Origin: Caballeronia sordidicola
GTDB taxonomy: Bacteria > Pseudomonadota > Gammaproteobacteria > Burkholderiales > Burkholderiaceae
Length of the DNA stretch: 64,000 nucleotides
Direction: 5' to 3'
Assembly (NCBI RefSeq): GCF_000729995.1
Contig: NZ_JNFG01000014.1
Coordinates: forward strand, 62,001-126,000
Made by a program: the position numbers and the translations under genes. Below the pieces are notes generated by a model. The model did no database searches. It was not told the origin of the DNA and saw only the letters and a program-made list of their open reading frames with translations. Each line of letters begins with the position of its first letter. The stretch's first letter is position 1. This document shows positions 1-8,794 of this stretch, in pieces.

Positions 1-73
1 TAAATGTCGATTGTTGACGGAACCGCAATAGATGATTGCCGAATCTGTTGATAATTTCCAGAAGGCGTCCCGT

Positions 74-168
74 TATACTTTAATCGCTGCTTTCCGAAGC
101 AGACTTTTTCGTTGACGGAAAAGATCTCCAAACCTTGTCGGCGCGACTTCCCAGTCGCGCTTTTTTTT
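74..168 (+). ncRNA. candidate small RNA with intrinsic terminator
   Basis: A TATACT -10-like hexamer lies at 74-79. It is followed by a 6-bp hairpin (arms 87-92 and 97-102, loop TCCG) and then a strong intrinsic terminator: an 8-bp stem (141-148 with 153-160) followed by eight T residues (161-168). No open reading frame of useful size lies between them. A transcript of about 80 nt starting near 86 would be a typical trans-acting small RNA size. The -35 match is poor (TTGATA at 48-53, 20 bp away), so the terminator could instead belong to a gene that begins before the window. The identity of the RNA is not recognised. Confidence 0.4.
141..168 (+). terminator. rho-independent terminator
   Basis: A perfect 8-bp GC-rich stem (GCGCGACT at 141-148, AGTCGCGC at 153-160) with a 4-nt loop is followed by T8 on the plus strand. 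It ends the candidate small RNA or a transcript entering from the left. Confidence 0.8.
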
Positions 169-213
169 GCCTGAACGCGCTCGATGCCCGAAGCCTGTTC
201 CAGGCGATGCTAC

Positions 214-489
214 TTAGTTAGCAGCTGCGACTTCTTCCTGCGTCGCCGCCGATTCATTCTTGACGTCGGGTGAGTCCGCTTCCTGGTTGCTATCGAATGT
301 CAGCGGACTCGATATTGTCCAGTCTTCCATCACATAACGGCGTGCATCCATTGGCGAGGACAGGAGGTTCTGCCAATGATCGCCATGCCATGCCGGGTCG
401 AAATCCAGAGCTGAATGTGACTCCATTACCGCTTGGGGCCCTACCAACGTCCTGATCCACGAAAACATGCTTTTGAGTTCGGTCGTCAA
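214..489 (-). CDS. small acidic hypothetical protein
   Basis: This 91-residue protein is not recognised. The start is a TTG at 489-487, chosen because a near-perfect Shine-Dalgarno (AAAGGAGGT, complement of about 497-505) sits 7 bases upstream; the next in-frame ATG is at codon 8. The N-terminal 20 residues are hydrophobic/basic (MFSWIRTLVGP), and the C-terminal third is rich in Asp, Glu, Asn and Ala, so it is probably soluble with a disordered tail. A second reading frame (290-529, ATG start) overlaps it but has a weaker ribosome site and poorer composition. It is transcribed divergently from the exonuclease gene at 852. Confidence 0.55.
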   Translation of the reverse strand: MTTELKSMFSWIRTLVGPQAVMESHSALDFDPAWHGDHWQNLLSSPMDARRYVMEDWTISSPLTFDSNQEADSPDVKNESAATQEEVAAAN

Positions 490-851
490 AGCTATGACCT
501 CCTTTAAAGTGCTTGCGGTACTGTTTCATGATGCCGATCCCTCATTTCGGTAACAAGGCTCGTATACGCTTACGATTCGATAAAACCGGTTACAAGCTGA
601 GTAAATATTTCCTTTTGGCGCATATGGACGATTTAATCCGGAATTATTACGACGTTTGTTATCTTTCAGCCGCCGTGATTCGAGAGCGCATGCGGACTCG
701 CCTTCGACGCTTCTCCTGTGCGTCGAGCCGGCCCCGTGACTGGAAACGGCCTGGAACCGCCAGCGCTTGAACGGACGTGCGCTAAAATGGCCGATCGATA
801 CGCCTTTTTCCTGCGCGGATCGCGTCCATTCCTCTTTTAGCGGTCAGCGCT
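490..851. other. AT-rich divergent intergenic region
   Basis: This region separates the small minus-strand gene from the plus-strand exonuclease gene. The stretch 540-680 is clearly more AT-rich than its surroundings, as expected for promoters. An open frame at 513-770 has no good ribosome site and is not called as a gene. No repeat or RNA fold was identified. Confidence 0.4.
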
Positions 852-2012
852 GTGCTCCCAATCGTTACTAATATTGTTAGTCCGGAACCGCTGGTTTTCG
901 TCGACCTCGAAACCACGGGCGGCACCTTCGGCGTGAATCGCATCACGGAAATCGGCGTGGTGGAGGTCGGACCGGCCGGCGTGACGCAGTGGAGTTCGCT
1001 CGTTAATCCGCAGCAGCCGATTCCGTTCTTTATCCAGCAGCTCACCGGTATCAGCGACTCGATGGTGCGCAACGCGCCGACGTTCGAAGCTATCGCGCAT
1101 GATTTGCTGGCGCGTCTCGACGGCCGGCTGTTTATTGCCCACAACGCCCGGTTCGATCACGGCTTCCTGCGCAGCGAGTTCAAGCGGGCGGGTATCAAGT
1201 TCCAGCCCGACGTGCTGTGCACGGTCCAGTTGTCGCGCGCCATTTATCCGGCGGAGCGCCGGCATGGGCTCGATGCGCTGATCGAACGGCATGCGCTCGT
1301 GCCTGCGGCGCGCCACCGCGCACTTGCCGATGCCGATCTGCTCTGGCAATTCTGGCAGCACCTGCATCGCGCGTTTTCCGCCGATATCGTGCATGGCCAT
1401 ATAGAACAGGTTGCACGGCGTTTCCGGCTTGCAGGGGATATCGACGAGGACACCATTGAACAGATTCCGGCCGGCTGCGGCATCTACGTGTTTTATGGAG
1501 AGGACGATGTGCCGCTGTATGTTGGGCGAAGCGTGCGCTTGCGCCAGCGCGTGCGGGCACATCTGTCGGGTGTGAAACGTTCGGCGAAGGATTTGCGGCT
1601 CGCGGAACTCGTTCGTCGCGTGGAGTGGACCGCGACGGGCGGGGAGATCGGCGCGATGCTGGCGGAAGGGTGCTCGGTCGCGCGGTTGCGCCCGGCACAT
1701 AACCGGCTGTCCAAAGCCCGTCGTGATGACCCGAGCCACGCGCCGTGGACGTACCCCGGCGCCATCGCAATAGCTGAAACGGATGCGACGACCAGTGCGC
1801 GGGTTTGGCATGTTATCGATGCCTGGCAGTATTTCGGCATGGCCGCGTCGCTCGACGAAGCCGCGCAACTTCGCGCGGCAGCGCCTGCGGCATGTTTCGA
1901 GTTATCGACGTACCGAATTCTCAGCGAGCGTCTGTCTCATGGACTGACAATCGTGCCGCTTGCAACTACCGCGTGCCTGTCAGGCGAGCCGGTCTTAGCC
2001 GACCGCGTCTAG
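852..2012 (+). CDS. DEDDh 3'-5' exonuclease fused to GIY-YIG endonuclease domain
   Basis: The 386-residue protein joins a DnaQ/epsilon-type exonuclease to a UvrC/Cho-like GIY-YIG nuclease. Exo motif I is DLETTG at residues 18-23, motif II is HNARFDH near 97-103, and motif III is HRALADAD near 156-163, giving the full DEDDh set. The GIY-YIG core follows near residue 207, with the GIY and YVGRS elements about ten residues apart. The start is a GTG at 852. The family is related to the exonuclease/Cho fusions (DnaQ-UvrC-like proteins) thought to act in DNA repair; the exact substrate is unknown. It converges with the chorismate mutase gene, and its stop codon lies in a 14-bp tandem repeat. Confidence 0.85.
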   Translation: MLPIVTNIVSPEPLVFVDLETTGGTFGVNRITEIGVVEVGPAGVTQWSSLVNPQQPIPFFIQQLTGISDSMVRNAPTFEAIAHDLLARLDGRLFIAHNARFDHGFLRSEFKRAGIKFQPDVLCTVQLSRAIYPAERRHGLDALIERHALVPAARHRALADADLLWQFWQHLHRAFSADIVHGHIEQVARRFRLAGDIDEDTIEQIPAGCGIYVFYGEDDVPLYVGRSVRLRQRVRAHLSGVKRSAKDLRLAELVRRVEWTATGGEIGAMLAEGCSVARLRPAHNRLSKARRDDPSHAPWTYPGAIAIAETDATTSARVWHVIDAWQYFGMAASLDEAAQLRAAAPAACFELSTYRILSERLSHGLTIVPLATTACLSGEPVLADRV

Positions 2013-2034
2013 CCGACCGCGTCTAGCCGACCGC
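1996..2034. repeat. 14-bp tandem repeat across two convergent stop codons
   Basis: The unit TAGCCGACCGCGTC occurs at 1996-2009 and 2010-2023, with 11 bases of a third copy at 2024-2034. The TAG of the second copy is the stop codon of the exonuclease gene. The minus-strand stop of the chorismate mutase gene (2023-2025) is formed at the junction with the third copy. The two genes are separated by only about 10 bp. Confidence 0.9.
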
Positions 2035-2631
2035 TCCAACACCACCCGACGCACACACATGCGACAACGCGCGCGCGAGCGGTGCGTTCTGGGCTGAATC
2101 GTAGCGGGTGAGATGTTTCCATCGGGCGATGCTGTCGGCCAGCCGCAGCGGACAGTCGTCGGCACGGCGCAACGGCTCCACGCCGGCTAGCGCGGAGAGC
2201 AACGCGTTGGTCACGCGATCGAGCTTCGGCCGGGTATCGTGAGCGAGGTCCGGCGGCGTCCCTTCGGGCGCACGTAACTTCCGCCAGTTATCGAAGAGAG
2301 CGTTCTGCACGTCCTTGCTCGCCTCGATCTGATCACGAAAGAAAAGCTGCGCAAACGCCGGATCAATACCGGCGGATTTCGCTCGGCTATCGATACCGGC
2401 CAGCAACGCGGCTTCACGGGGTTGATCGGTGATGGGCTCGTGGTTCGCCCATTTCCAGCGCGCGACCGGCTCGGCGAGCGCCAGCCGTTGTGACGACAAC
2501 GCAATGAGATTGGTGAAGGGCGTGTCGTCGCCGTCAGCGAAAGCCGTCGAAGAACAAGCAATGATGGCAATAACAATGGCAGCCATGGAAGTCATGGCGC
2601 GGAGAAGGTACAGAAGGGAATGGCGAAACAT
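2023..2631 (-). CDS. secreted (periplasmic) chorismate mutase, AroQ-gamma type
   Basis: The protein of about 202 residues begins with a signal peptide (a hydrophobic stretch ending SSTAFA, cleavage near residue 33). The mature part carries the all-helical AroQ chorismate mutase pattern: LIALSSQRLALAEPVARWKW, then a DQPREAALL helix and a QIEASKDVQ helix. These match the exported gamma subclass seen in Mycobacterium and several proteobacteria. It would convert chorismate to prephenate outside the cytoplasm. The ATG at 2631 was chosen because it starts just before the signal peptide; the open frame extends upstream to 2829 without signal-like sequence. No aromatic biosynthesis gene is next to it, which fits the stand-alone nature of exported forms. 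Confidence 0.8.
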   Translation of the reverse strand: MFRHSLLYLLRAMTSMAAIVIAIIACSSTAFADGDDTPFTNLIALSSQRLALAEPVARWKWANHEPITDQPREAALLAGIDSRAKSAGIDPAFAQLFFRDQIEASKDVQNALFDNWRKLRAPEGTPPDLAHDTRPKLDRVTNALLSALAGVEPLRRADDCPLRLADSIARWKHLTRYDSAQNAPLARALSHVCASGGVGAVG

Positions 2632-2901
2632 GAATACCGGAGCCAGAGCGATAAAGCCGCAGCTTAACGTATGACGCGGTATGACGCGTAGGGCGCGCGC
2701 GGTGAGCATGGGGTGATCACGAATGATCGGCACGTTCGTGGCGCTATAAGGTGAAACCAGTCGTGCTATTCCAGTCGTTCTATTAATACCCGCGTGCGAA
2801 TCCGGCGCTGCTGCAAAGTCGGGCTGCAACGATCAAGCGTCCGGAAACCGCTGCTTGCACAACATCTGCAAACACTGTGGTCGTACTGCGCATTTCAGCA
2901 A

Positions 2902-3051
2902 TTATTTCGGGTCGCACAGGTTACGTTGCTCGTCGAAGAATGCCCGCACGTATTCGGGCAACTCTGCGAGGAATTCGACCCCGACCGGTTCTTGATCCGG
3001 ACATTGCACCTTGTCGGGCGTCGGGATTTTCGTCGGCTTGGCGTCCATCAT
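2902..3051 (-). CDS. small conserved-looking hypothetical protein (49 aa)
   Basis: This 49-codon frame starts with tandem ATGs at 3051-3046 behind an AAGGAGA ribosome site 4-5 bases upstream and ends with TAA at 2904-2902. The predicted peptide is Pro- and Asp/Glu-rich, has two cysteines (residues 17 and 46) and ends in CDPK. Nothing homologous is recalled. The strong ribosome site and clean frame support translation. It lies upstream of, and in the same direction as, the chorismate mutase gene, about 270 bp away. Confidence 0.55.
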   Translation of the reverse strand: MMDAKPTKIPTPDKVQCPDQEPVGVEFLAELPEYVRAFFDEQRNLCDPK

Positions 3052-3580
3052 TTTCTCTCCTTGTATGGGTCGATTATCAATCTCGACTCTGGCTTCGCGC
3101 TAGCGTCGAATGCGCGGCTGGCGCATTTCCACGTTTCTCTGTTGCTTTAACGGAACATCCTTCGCGTGACTTAAGGCTGTGATAATTTTCGGCTCAGCAG
3201 CCGATATTTTTCCGCGCCTCAGGATTCGTTCTCTAACTAATTTCGCCACCACTTCCACTGATTAACTCGTCGCCTGCTTATTGTTGATCCTTGTCGACAC
3301 CTCGCGGCGGCAGCTGCCCCTATTTCGCAAGCCACTTCAAAGTACCCCGGCTTTTCTGCCCGGCCAATTCTGTACGCGAAAACCCGGGTCGTTGCTTAAA
3401 ACCGAGTTCCCTTAATAGTGATAACGGCACGATTCGGCTGCGGTTGACCGTTTTATCCATAATTAAAAAAATTTAACGTTTCGCTATGTCTGAAAGCGCA
3501 CGTATTCATACAATCATTCATCTAAACGAATGTTCGCAAATCACGCGAGAAGAAAGCATCGAGGAAACGACGGGAAGTTT
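3052..3580. other. AT-rich intergenic region
   Basis: No gene is supported here. The composition becomes AT-rich from about 3180. An open frame at 3291-3476 lacks a ribosome site and protein-like composition. The region probably holds the promoter of the 49-residue gene on the minus strand and of whatever is read at 3581. Confidence 0.35.
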
Positions 3581-3670
3581 ATGAATTGCGCTCACTTAAA
3601 GTTTCACTTTAAGTACATGAACTTACCGATTGATCCTGAAGATAATTTTGAGATGAGACCGAAAAATTAA
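3581..3670 (+). CDS. possible 29-residue peptide
   Basis: An ATG at 3581 opens a 29-codon frame that ends with TAA at 3668-3670, directly against a transcription terminator. A weak GGGAAG ribosome site is 5 bases upstream. The frame contains a perfect inverted repeat at 3594-3614, so the segment may be regulatory rather than coding. It is listed as tentative. Confidence 0.2.
   Translation: MNCAHLKFHFKYMNLPIDPEDNFEMRPKN
3594..3614. repeat. perfect 9-bp inverted repeat
   Basis: ACTTAAAGT at 3594-3602 and ACTTTAAGT at 3606-3614 are perfect inverted copies with a 3-bp spacer in an AT-rich stretch. It could be a regulator-binding dyad or an RNA hairpin in the transcript that ends at the adjacent terminator. 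Confidence 0.6.
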
Positions 3671-3706
3671 AAAACCCGCGAAGCCTGGAGGCGACGCGGG
3701 TTTCTT
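3669..3706 (-). terminator. terminator of tRNA-Thr (possibly bidirectional)
   Basis: A GC-rich stem (AAACCCGCG pairing with CGCGGGTTT) lies just downstream of tRNA-Thr. On the minus strand it is followed by a run of T residues. On the plus strand it could also end the short transcript at 3581-3670. Confidence 0.75.
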
Positions 3707-3717
3707 GAAATGAAGCT

Positions 3718-3793
3718 TGGTGCCGGAAAGAGGAATCGAACCCCCGACCTTCGCATTACGAATGCGCTGCTCTACCGTCTGAGCTATTCCGGC
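3718..3793 (-). tRNA. tRNA-Thr (anticodon CGU)
   Basis: The 76-nt gene includes an encoded CCA end. The 7-bp acceptor stem GCCGGAA/TTCCGGC closes perfectly (3787-3793 with 3722-3728). The D arm (AGCTCAGACGGTAGAGC), the T arm (GGGGGTTCGATTCCT) and a 7-nt anticodon loop TTCGTAA with anticodon CGT are present, so it reads ACG codons. A terminator follows at 3669-3706. Confidence 0.95.
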
Positions 3794-3847
3794 ATCAGAG
3801 AACCGAGATTATAAGGACCTTCCGGCGAGTTTGGCAACACCCTACGG

Positions 3848-4873
3848 TCAATTAATTTCCGAGTGGTAGCGCGTCACGCGTTCGACCTCGTTTTTCGATC
3901 CGAGGAACACCGGCACGCGCTGATGCAGGTTGGTCGGAACGATGTCGAGGATGCGCTGCTCCCCATCCGTCGCAGCGCCACCGGCCTGTTCGACGATGAA
4001 CGCCATCGGGTTCGCTTCGTACAACAGGCGCAGCTTGCCCGGGCGATCGGGCGTGCGTTTGTCGGCGGGGTACATGAACACGCCGCCGCGGTTCAGGATA
4101 CGGTGCACGTCCGCGACCATCGACGCGATCCAGCGCATGTTGAAGTCCTCCTTGCGCGGACCGTCCTTGCCTTCGTTCAGCTCGTTCACATACTTTTGGA
4201 CCGGCTCGTACCAGTGACGGCTATTCGATGCGTTGACTGCGTACTCGCGGGTGTCGGCGGGGATCTGCATGTTGCTGTGCGTGAGTACCCACGAACCCAG
4301 CTCGCGATCGAGCGTAAAGCAGTTCACGCCGTAGCCGGTGGTCAGCACGAAAACGGTTTGCGGACCATAAACTGCATAGCCGGCCGCGACTTGCGCCGAG
4401 CCCGGCTGCATGAAGGCCTGTTCGCTCGGCTCTGCACCGTCCGGGCATCGCAGCACTGAAAAGATAGTGCCGATAGACACGTTCACGTCGATATTCGACG
4501 AGCCGTCGAGCGGATCGAACGTGAGCAGATAGTTGCCCTTCGGATAGCGGTTCGGAATGGGGAAGATCTTTTCCATTTCTTCCGATGCCATCGCGGCCAG
4601 GTTGCCGCCCCATTCGTTGGCTTCGAGCAGGATTTCGTTCGAGAGAATATCGAGTTTCTTCTGCACTTCGCCCTGGACGTTCTCGCTGCCCGCGGTACCC
4701 AGCGCTTCACCCAACGCGCCCTTGCTCACTTGAAAGCCGATCTGTTTGCATGCGCGTGCGATCACTTCGATCAACAGCCGAAGGTCCGCGGGAAGGTTTT
4801 GATGTTCCCGCTGCTGCTCGATCAGATACTTGGTCAGCGTCGTGCGACGGGAGATAGATGATGGGGTCGACAT
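3848..4873 (-). CDS. fbp: fructose-1,6-bisphosphatase class I
   Basis: The 341-residue enzyme hydrolyses fructose 1,6-bisphosphate to fructose 6-phosphate in gluconeogenesis. The metal-binding signature [13 protein letters not shown] is at residues 119-131, and the [11 protein letters not shown] substrate/active-site segment is near 265-275. The length is normal for the class I family. It starts at ATG 4873 and is followed 55 bp downstream by tRNA-Thr on the same strand. Confidence 0.96.
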   Translation of the reverse strand: MSTPSSISRRTTLTKYLIEQQREHQNLPADLRLLIEVIARACKQIGFQVSKGALGEALGTAGSENVQGEVQKKLDILSNEILLEANEWGGNLAAMASEEMEKIFPIPNRYPKGNYLLTFDPLDGSSNIDVNVSIGTIFSVLRCPDGAEPSEQAFMQPGSAQVAAGYAVYGPQTVFVLTTGYGVNCFTLDRELGSWVLTHSNMQIPADTREYAVNASNSRHWYEPVQKYVNELNEGKDGPRKEDFNMRWIASMVADVHRILNRGGVFMYPADKRTPDRPGKLRLLYEANPMAFIVEQAGGAATDGEQRILDIVPTNLHQRVPVFLGSKNEVERVTRYHSEIN

Positions 4874-5014
4874 TGCGTTGGGCTCCAGGAGCGTTAGACG
4901 AATGCCTCAGATTCTACCCGCTTGGAATGTGTCTCCCGATGTCACAGAAATGTGGCGCACATTTAACGGCTTGCTGCGAGACGCGTACTCTGGTTTTCGA
5001 GACGGCAACCTTGC

Positions 5015-5047
5015 ATAAAAAAACCGGCGCCCGCAGCGCCGTTTTCC
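5015..5047 (-). terminator. terminator downstream of pepN
   Basis: A stem AAAACGGCGC/GGCGCCGGTTTT with a short loop is followed by T7 on the minus strand, 38 bp after the pepN stop codon. Confidence 0.8.
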
Positions 5048-5084
5048 GTGAGCCGGGATAGAGAGAAAAAAAGGATTAAACCCC

Positions 5085-7793
5085 TCAGCCCAGCGCTTTT
5101 TCCACAATCTCGCGTACATCGCGCGATTTCACCTTCGACGCCACCAATTCCAGCGCCGCATGCGCCTTCTCGCGCAAAGCCGGCGTATACCGGCGCCATT
5201 GCTCCAGCGTGCGAGCAAGGCGTGCAGCCACCTGAGGGTTCATTGCGTCGAGCGCTGCGACCTGTTCGGCCCAGAACGCGTACCCGGAACCATCTGCAGC
5301 GTGGAATTGCGCCGGATTCGCACCGCAGAAGCTGAAAATCAGCGAGCGGGCGCGATTGGGATTTTTCAGCGTGAACGCTGGGTGTTGCATCAGCTTGCGC
5401 ACGATGTCGAGCACATTACGCTTGGGGCCGCCGCGTTGCGTGGCCTGCAGCGCGAACCATTTGTCGATCACGAGCGGCTCTTTCTCGAAGCGTTGGTAGA
5501 AGTCGCTGAGCGCGGCATCGGCGACGCGGGTATCGACGGAACCTGATGCGCCCGCCGTCAGCAACGCCGACAACGCAGCCGACCGGTCCGTCATGTTGTT
5601 CGCGGCGTCGTACTGGGCACTCGCCAGTTCGATCGCGCGGGTGGGGTCGTCGAGCTGGCTCAGGTAGGCGAGAGCAAGATTCTTCAGCCCGCGCTTGCCG
5701 GCGTCATCCGGCGTCGCGCAATATTCGCCCGGCGTGCGGTTCGCTTCGTACACCGCGAGCCAACGGTCGCGCAGGCCTGTGGCGAGGCGGCGGCTGACGA
5801 ACACACGTGCTGCGTGAACGGCGGCGGGGTCCGACACAGCCATCTGTTCCGCAAGATATCCCTCGGACGGCAACATCAGCGCGAGTTCCTGGAATGCCGG
5901 CGTGAGGGTGCTGTCGTTGAGTACCTGGGCGAATGCGGATACCACCTGGTCGTCGAGCGTCAGTTCCTCACCTTTCGATGCCCGATCCGCCAGCGCAAGC
6001 AGTTCGCGCGTCGCGAGGCGCTGGCCGGCTTCCCATCGATTGAACGGGTCGCTGTCATGAGCGAGCAAAAACGCGAGCTGTTCGTTGGTGTAGTCGTAGT
6101 CGACCACCACCGGCGCCGAGAAATTGCGCAGCAACGAGGGCAACGGCTCTTCGGCGACATCGGCGAACGTGAAGGTTTGTTCCTGTTCCGTGAACTCCAG
6201 CACGCGCGTGGTGCCTTGCGGTTCTTTCTCACCATCCAGCTTCAGTGGCAAGTCATCTCCGTTCCTGCCGATCAGGCCGACCGAGAACGGAATCAACAGC
6301 GGACCCTTTTGGGTTGCGCGTGCGGCTTCGGACCCTTCGCCGTAGCCTTGCGTGAGCGTCAGCGTGTAACGCTTCGCGGCAGCGTCGTAACGCGTGCGTA
6401 CCGTGAGCCGGGGCGTGCCCGCCTGACTGTACCAGCGCTCGAATTGCGCTAGGTCGCGGCCGTTGGCGTCGGCCATGGCGTGGCGGAAATCGTCACAGGT
6501 GACTGCCTGTCCATCGTGGCGCTGGAAATACAGGTCCATGCCGCGGCGGAAACCGTCGCGCCCAAGCAGCGTCTGATACATACGCACGACTTCCGAGCCT
6601 TTTTCATAGACGGTCATCGTGTAGAAGTTGTTGATCTCCACGTAGCTTTCCGGGCGCACCGGATGCGCCATCGGACCGGCGTCCTCGGCGAATTGCATCT
6701 GGCGCAGCACGCGAACGTCGTCAATCCGTTTGGTGGCGCGCGCCGCGTCGCTGGCCGCGCCCGGTTCGAGTCCGGCGGCCATGTCGGCGGAAAATTCCTG
6801 GTCGCGGAATACCGTCAGGCCTTCCTTCAGGCTCAACTGGAACCAGTCGCGGCAGGTCACGCGGTTGCCCGTCCAGTTGTGGAAGTACTCATGACCGACC
6901 ACGGCTTCAATGTTGCTGAAATCCACGTCCGTAGCCGTTTCGGGATTCGCGAGCACGTACTTCGTATTGAAGATGTTCAAGCCCTTGTTTTCCATTGCGC
7001 CCATGTTGAAGTCGCTCACGGCAACAATCATGAAGCGGTCCAGGTCGAGCTCAAGCCCAAAGCGGCGTTCGTCCCATTCGATGGAATGAACCAGCGAATC
7101 CATGGCGTGCTGGGTCTTGTCGAGATCGTGAGGTTCGACCCAGACCTGCAGCAGTTTTTCCTTGCCCGAACCGGTCTTCATCCGCTGCTCGAGCTTGACG
7201 AGCTTGCCGGCCACCAGCGCGAACAGGTAGCTCGGTTTCTTGAACGGGTCTTCCCAACGCGCGAAATGCCGGCCATCTTCGAGATCGCCTTCTTCGATCA
7301 GGTTGCCGTTCGACAACAACACCGGGTACGCCGCCTTGTCCGCCCGCAACGTGACGGTGTAAGTGGCCATGACATCGGGACGGTCGAGGAAATACGTGAT
7401 GCGCCGGAAGCCCTCGGCCTCGCATTGCGTAAAGAAATTGCCGCCGGATACGTACAGGCCCGACAAGGTCGTGTTCTCAACCGGATTGCACGTGCTCTCC
7501 AGAGTCAATTCAAACGCGTCGGGAATATTGCTCACCGACAAACCGTTCTCAGTAACGCGGACATCCGCATGCGGGCGCCCGTCCAGCGTGGCGCCAACGA
7601 ATTCCATCTGCTCGCCGAGCAACTCCAGCGTTGCCGCAGGTGCGGCATCCGGATTACGGCGCAGTCGGATGGTGTTGCGCACTACCGTGCGTTCGGGGAC
7701 GAGATCGAATTCGAGCGCGACGGTATCAATCAGGAATGCGGGCGGCGTGTAGTCGGCGCGGCGGATTACGGCAGGTGCGGTCGAATTGGACAT
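5085..7793 (-). CDS. pepN: aminopeptidase N (M1 family)
   Basis: The 902-residue protein is a cytosolic zinc metallopeptidase that removes N-terminal residues from peptides. The substrate-binding exopeptidase motif GAMEN is near residue 264, and the zinc-binding HEYFH with its downstream glutamate follows near 301-325 (HExxH-x18-E layout). The length matches the Escherichia coli type PepN with its extra C-terminal helical domains. The start at 7793 (MSNSTAPAV) is preceded by a reasonable spacer and fits family N termini. It is a single-gene unit with its own terminator. Confidence 0.96.
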   Translation of the reverse strand: MSNSTAPAVIRRADYTPPAFLIDTVALEFDLVPERTVVRNTIRLRRNPDAAPAATLELLGEQMEFVGATLDGRPHADVRVTENGLSVSNIPDAFELTLESTCNPVENTTLSGLYVSGGNFFTQCEAEGFRRITYFLDRPDVMATYTVTLRADKAAYPVLLSNGNLIEEGDLEDGRHFARWEDPFKKPSYLFALVAGKLVKLEQRMKTGSGKEKLLQVWVEPHDLDKTQHAMDSLVHSIEWDERRFGLELDLDRFMIVAVSDFNMGAMENKGLNIFNTKYVLANPETATDVDFSNIEAVVGHEYFHNWTGNRVTCRDWFQLSLKEGLTVFRDQEFSADMAAGLEPGAASDAARATKRIDDVRVLRQMQFAEDAGPMAHPVRPESYVEINNFYTMTVYEKGSEVVRMYQTLLGRDGFRRGMDLYFQRHDGQAVTCDDFRHAMADANGRDLAQFERWYSQAGTPRLTVRTRYDAAAKRYTLTLTQGYGEGSEAARATQKGPLLIPFSVGLIGRNGDDLPLKLDGEKEPQGTTRVLEFTEQEQTFTFADVAEEPLPSLLRNFSAPVVVDYDYTNEQLAFLLAHDSDPFNRWEAGQRLATRELLALADRASKGEELTLDDQVVSAFAQVLNDSTLTPAFQELALMLPSEGYLAEQMAVSDPAAVHAARVFVSRRLATGLRDRWLAVYEANRTPGEYCATPDDAGKRGLKNLALAYLSQLDDPTRAIELASAQYDAANNMTDRSAALSALLTAGASGSVDTRVADAALSDFYQRFEKEPLVIDKWFALQATQRGGPKRNVLDIVRKLMQHPAFTLKNPNRARSLIFSFCGANPAQFHAADGSGYAFWAEQVAALDAMNPQVAARLARTLEQWRRYTPALREKAHAALELVASKVKSRDVREIVEKALG

Positions 7794-8047
7794 GGCGGTT
7801 CTGATTGAGTTGAGCGGGTGCCTTTTCTTTCCAGGCGGCCTTGTGTCGGACCATTGTACAAAGGCTCGCGGGATCGTGCGCTCGATTCGGGGTCGGCCGA
7901 ATGGCCTGTTTCCCGAACTTCGTCTATTTGTGAAGGTCTTTAAACAGGTGAAGTCAGGCGGTTTTCGCGCGGTGCGTGCGACACTTCACGGTTGCTGTTT
8001 TACGCATGACATCGCAACAAAAATCAACAAGATATATGAGGTCGGCC

Positions 8048-8794
8048 ATGACGTTGGGACGGTTGTTCGGGGAATGGAAGAGTGCGGCGCGCGTGGTGCT
8101 GATAACGGGGTTCGCGTTGCTCGGAGGTTGTACGACCTACGTTCAGACGCAGGTGGCGGCGTTCTCCGACTGGTCCGGGACGGACGCCACGCGGACCTAT
8201 GCGTTCGTGCGCTCGGCGCCGCAGCAAAACAGCATTGAACAGAAAACCTACGAAGTGCTCGCTGCGAACGAGCTCGCCACTCATTCGTTCAAGCAGGTAT
8301 CCGACGCCAGCGCGCGTTATCTGGTGGAACTATCCTATTCGATTCGCGGCGATATGGTCACCGTCCGCCAGCCCGTCTATTACGATCCATGGCCCATGTA
8401 CGGCGGTTGGTACGGCCGACCGTACGGATGGGGCGGATTCGGAGGATACGGAGGGTGGGGCGGCTGGGATATGGGACCGGCAGGTTATGTCGATCAAAGC
8501 TACCCGATCTTCGTCCACGCGCTGCAGATCCGCATGACCGAGCGCGAAAGTGGGCGCGAAGTGTACAAAGTGACTGCAAGCAATTCAGGTGGCGAATCGT
8601 CGCTGGTCCGGGCCATGCCTTATCTGATCCGCAGTGCGCTTGCGGATTTTCCGCTGGGCAACGGAACCGTGCGCACGGTGAAAATCCCGCTCGACAAAAC
8701 GGGCGGCGTCAGCAATGAAGCGCCGGTTGCAGTAGGAACGAACGAGAAGGCCGCCGCTCCAGCGCTGGTTCCAGCACCGGTACCCGTGCAGTAG
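8048..8794 (+). CDS. DUF4136 family lipoprotein
   Basis: The 248-residue protein has a lipoprotein signal peptide: basic N terminus, hydrophobic run and lipobox LLGGC near residue 27. A DUF4136-like body follows, with the typical early segment (FSDWSG...TYAFVR) and an ASARYLVELSY strand. A Gly/Tyr/Trp-rich loop interrupts it around residues 115-140. The ATG at 8048 has GAGG six bases upstream; the frame stays open upstream to 7976. It is presumably anchored in the outer membrane; its function is unknown. The C-terminal tail is Ala/Pro-rich. Confidence 0.8.
   Translation: MTLGRLFGEWKSAARVVLITGFALLGGCTTYVQTQVAAFSDWSGTDATRTYAFVRSAPQQNSIEQKTYEVLAANELATHSFKQVSDASARYLVELSYSIRGDMVTVRQPVYYDPWPMYGGWYGRPYGWGGFGGYGGWGGWDMGPAGYVDQSYPIFVHALQIRMTERESGREVYKVTASNSGGESSLVRAMPYLIRSALADFPLGNGTVRTVKIPLDKTGGVSNEAPVAVGTNEKAAAPALVPAPVPVQ

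Noticed and set aside
513..770. An 85-codon plus-strand frame between the first two genes
   Set aside because: It has no ribosome site and a non-protein-like composition; the region is better explained as divergent promoters.
6480..7808. A 442-codon plus-strand frame opposite pepN
   Set aside because: It mirrors the codon bias of pepN and has no ribosome site or recognisable domain.
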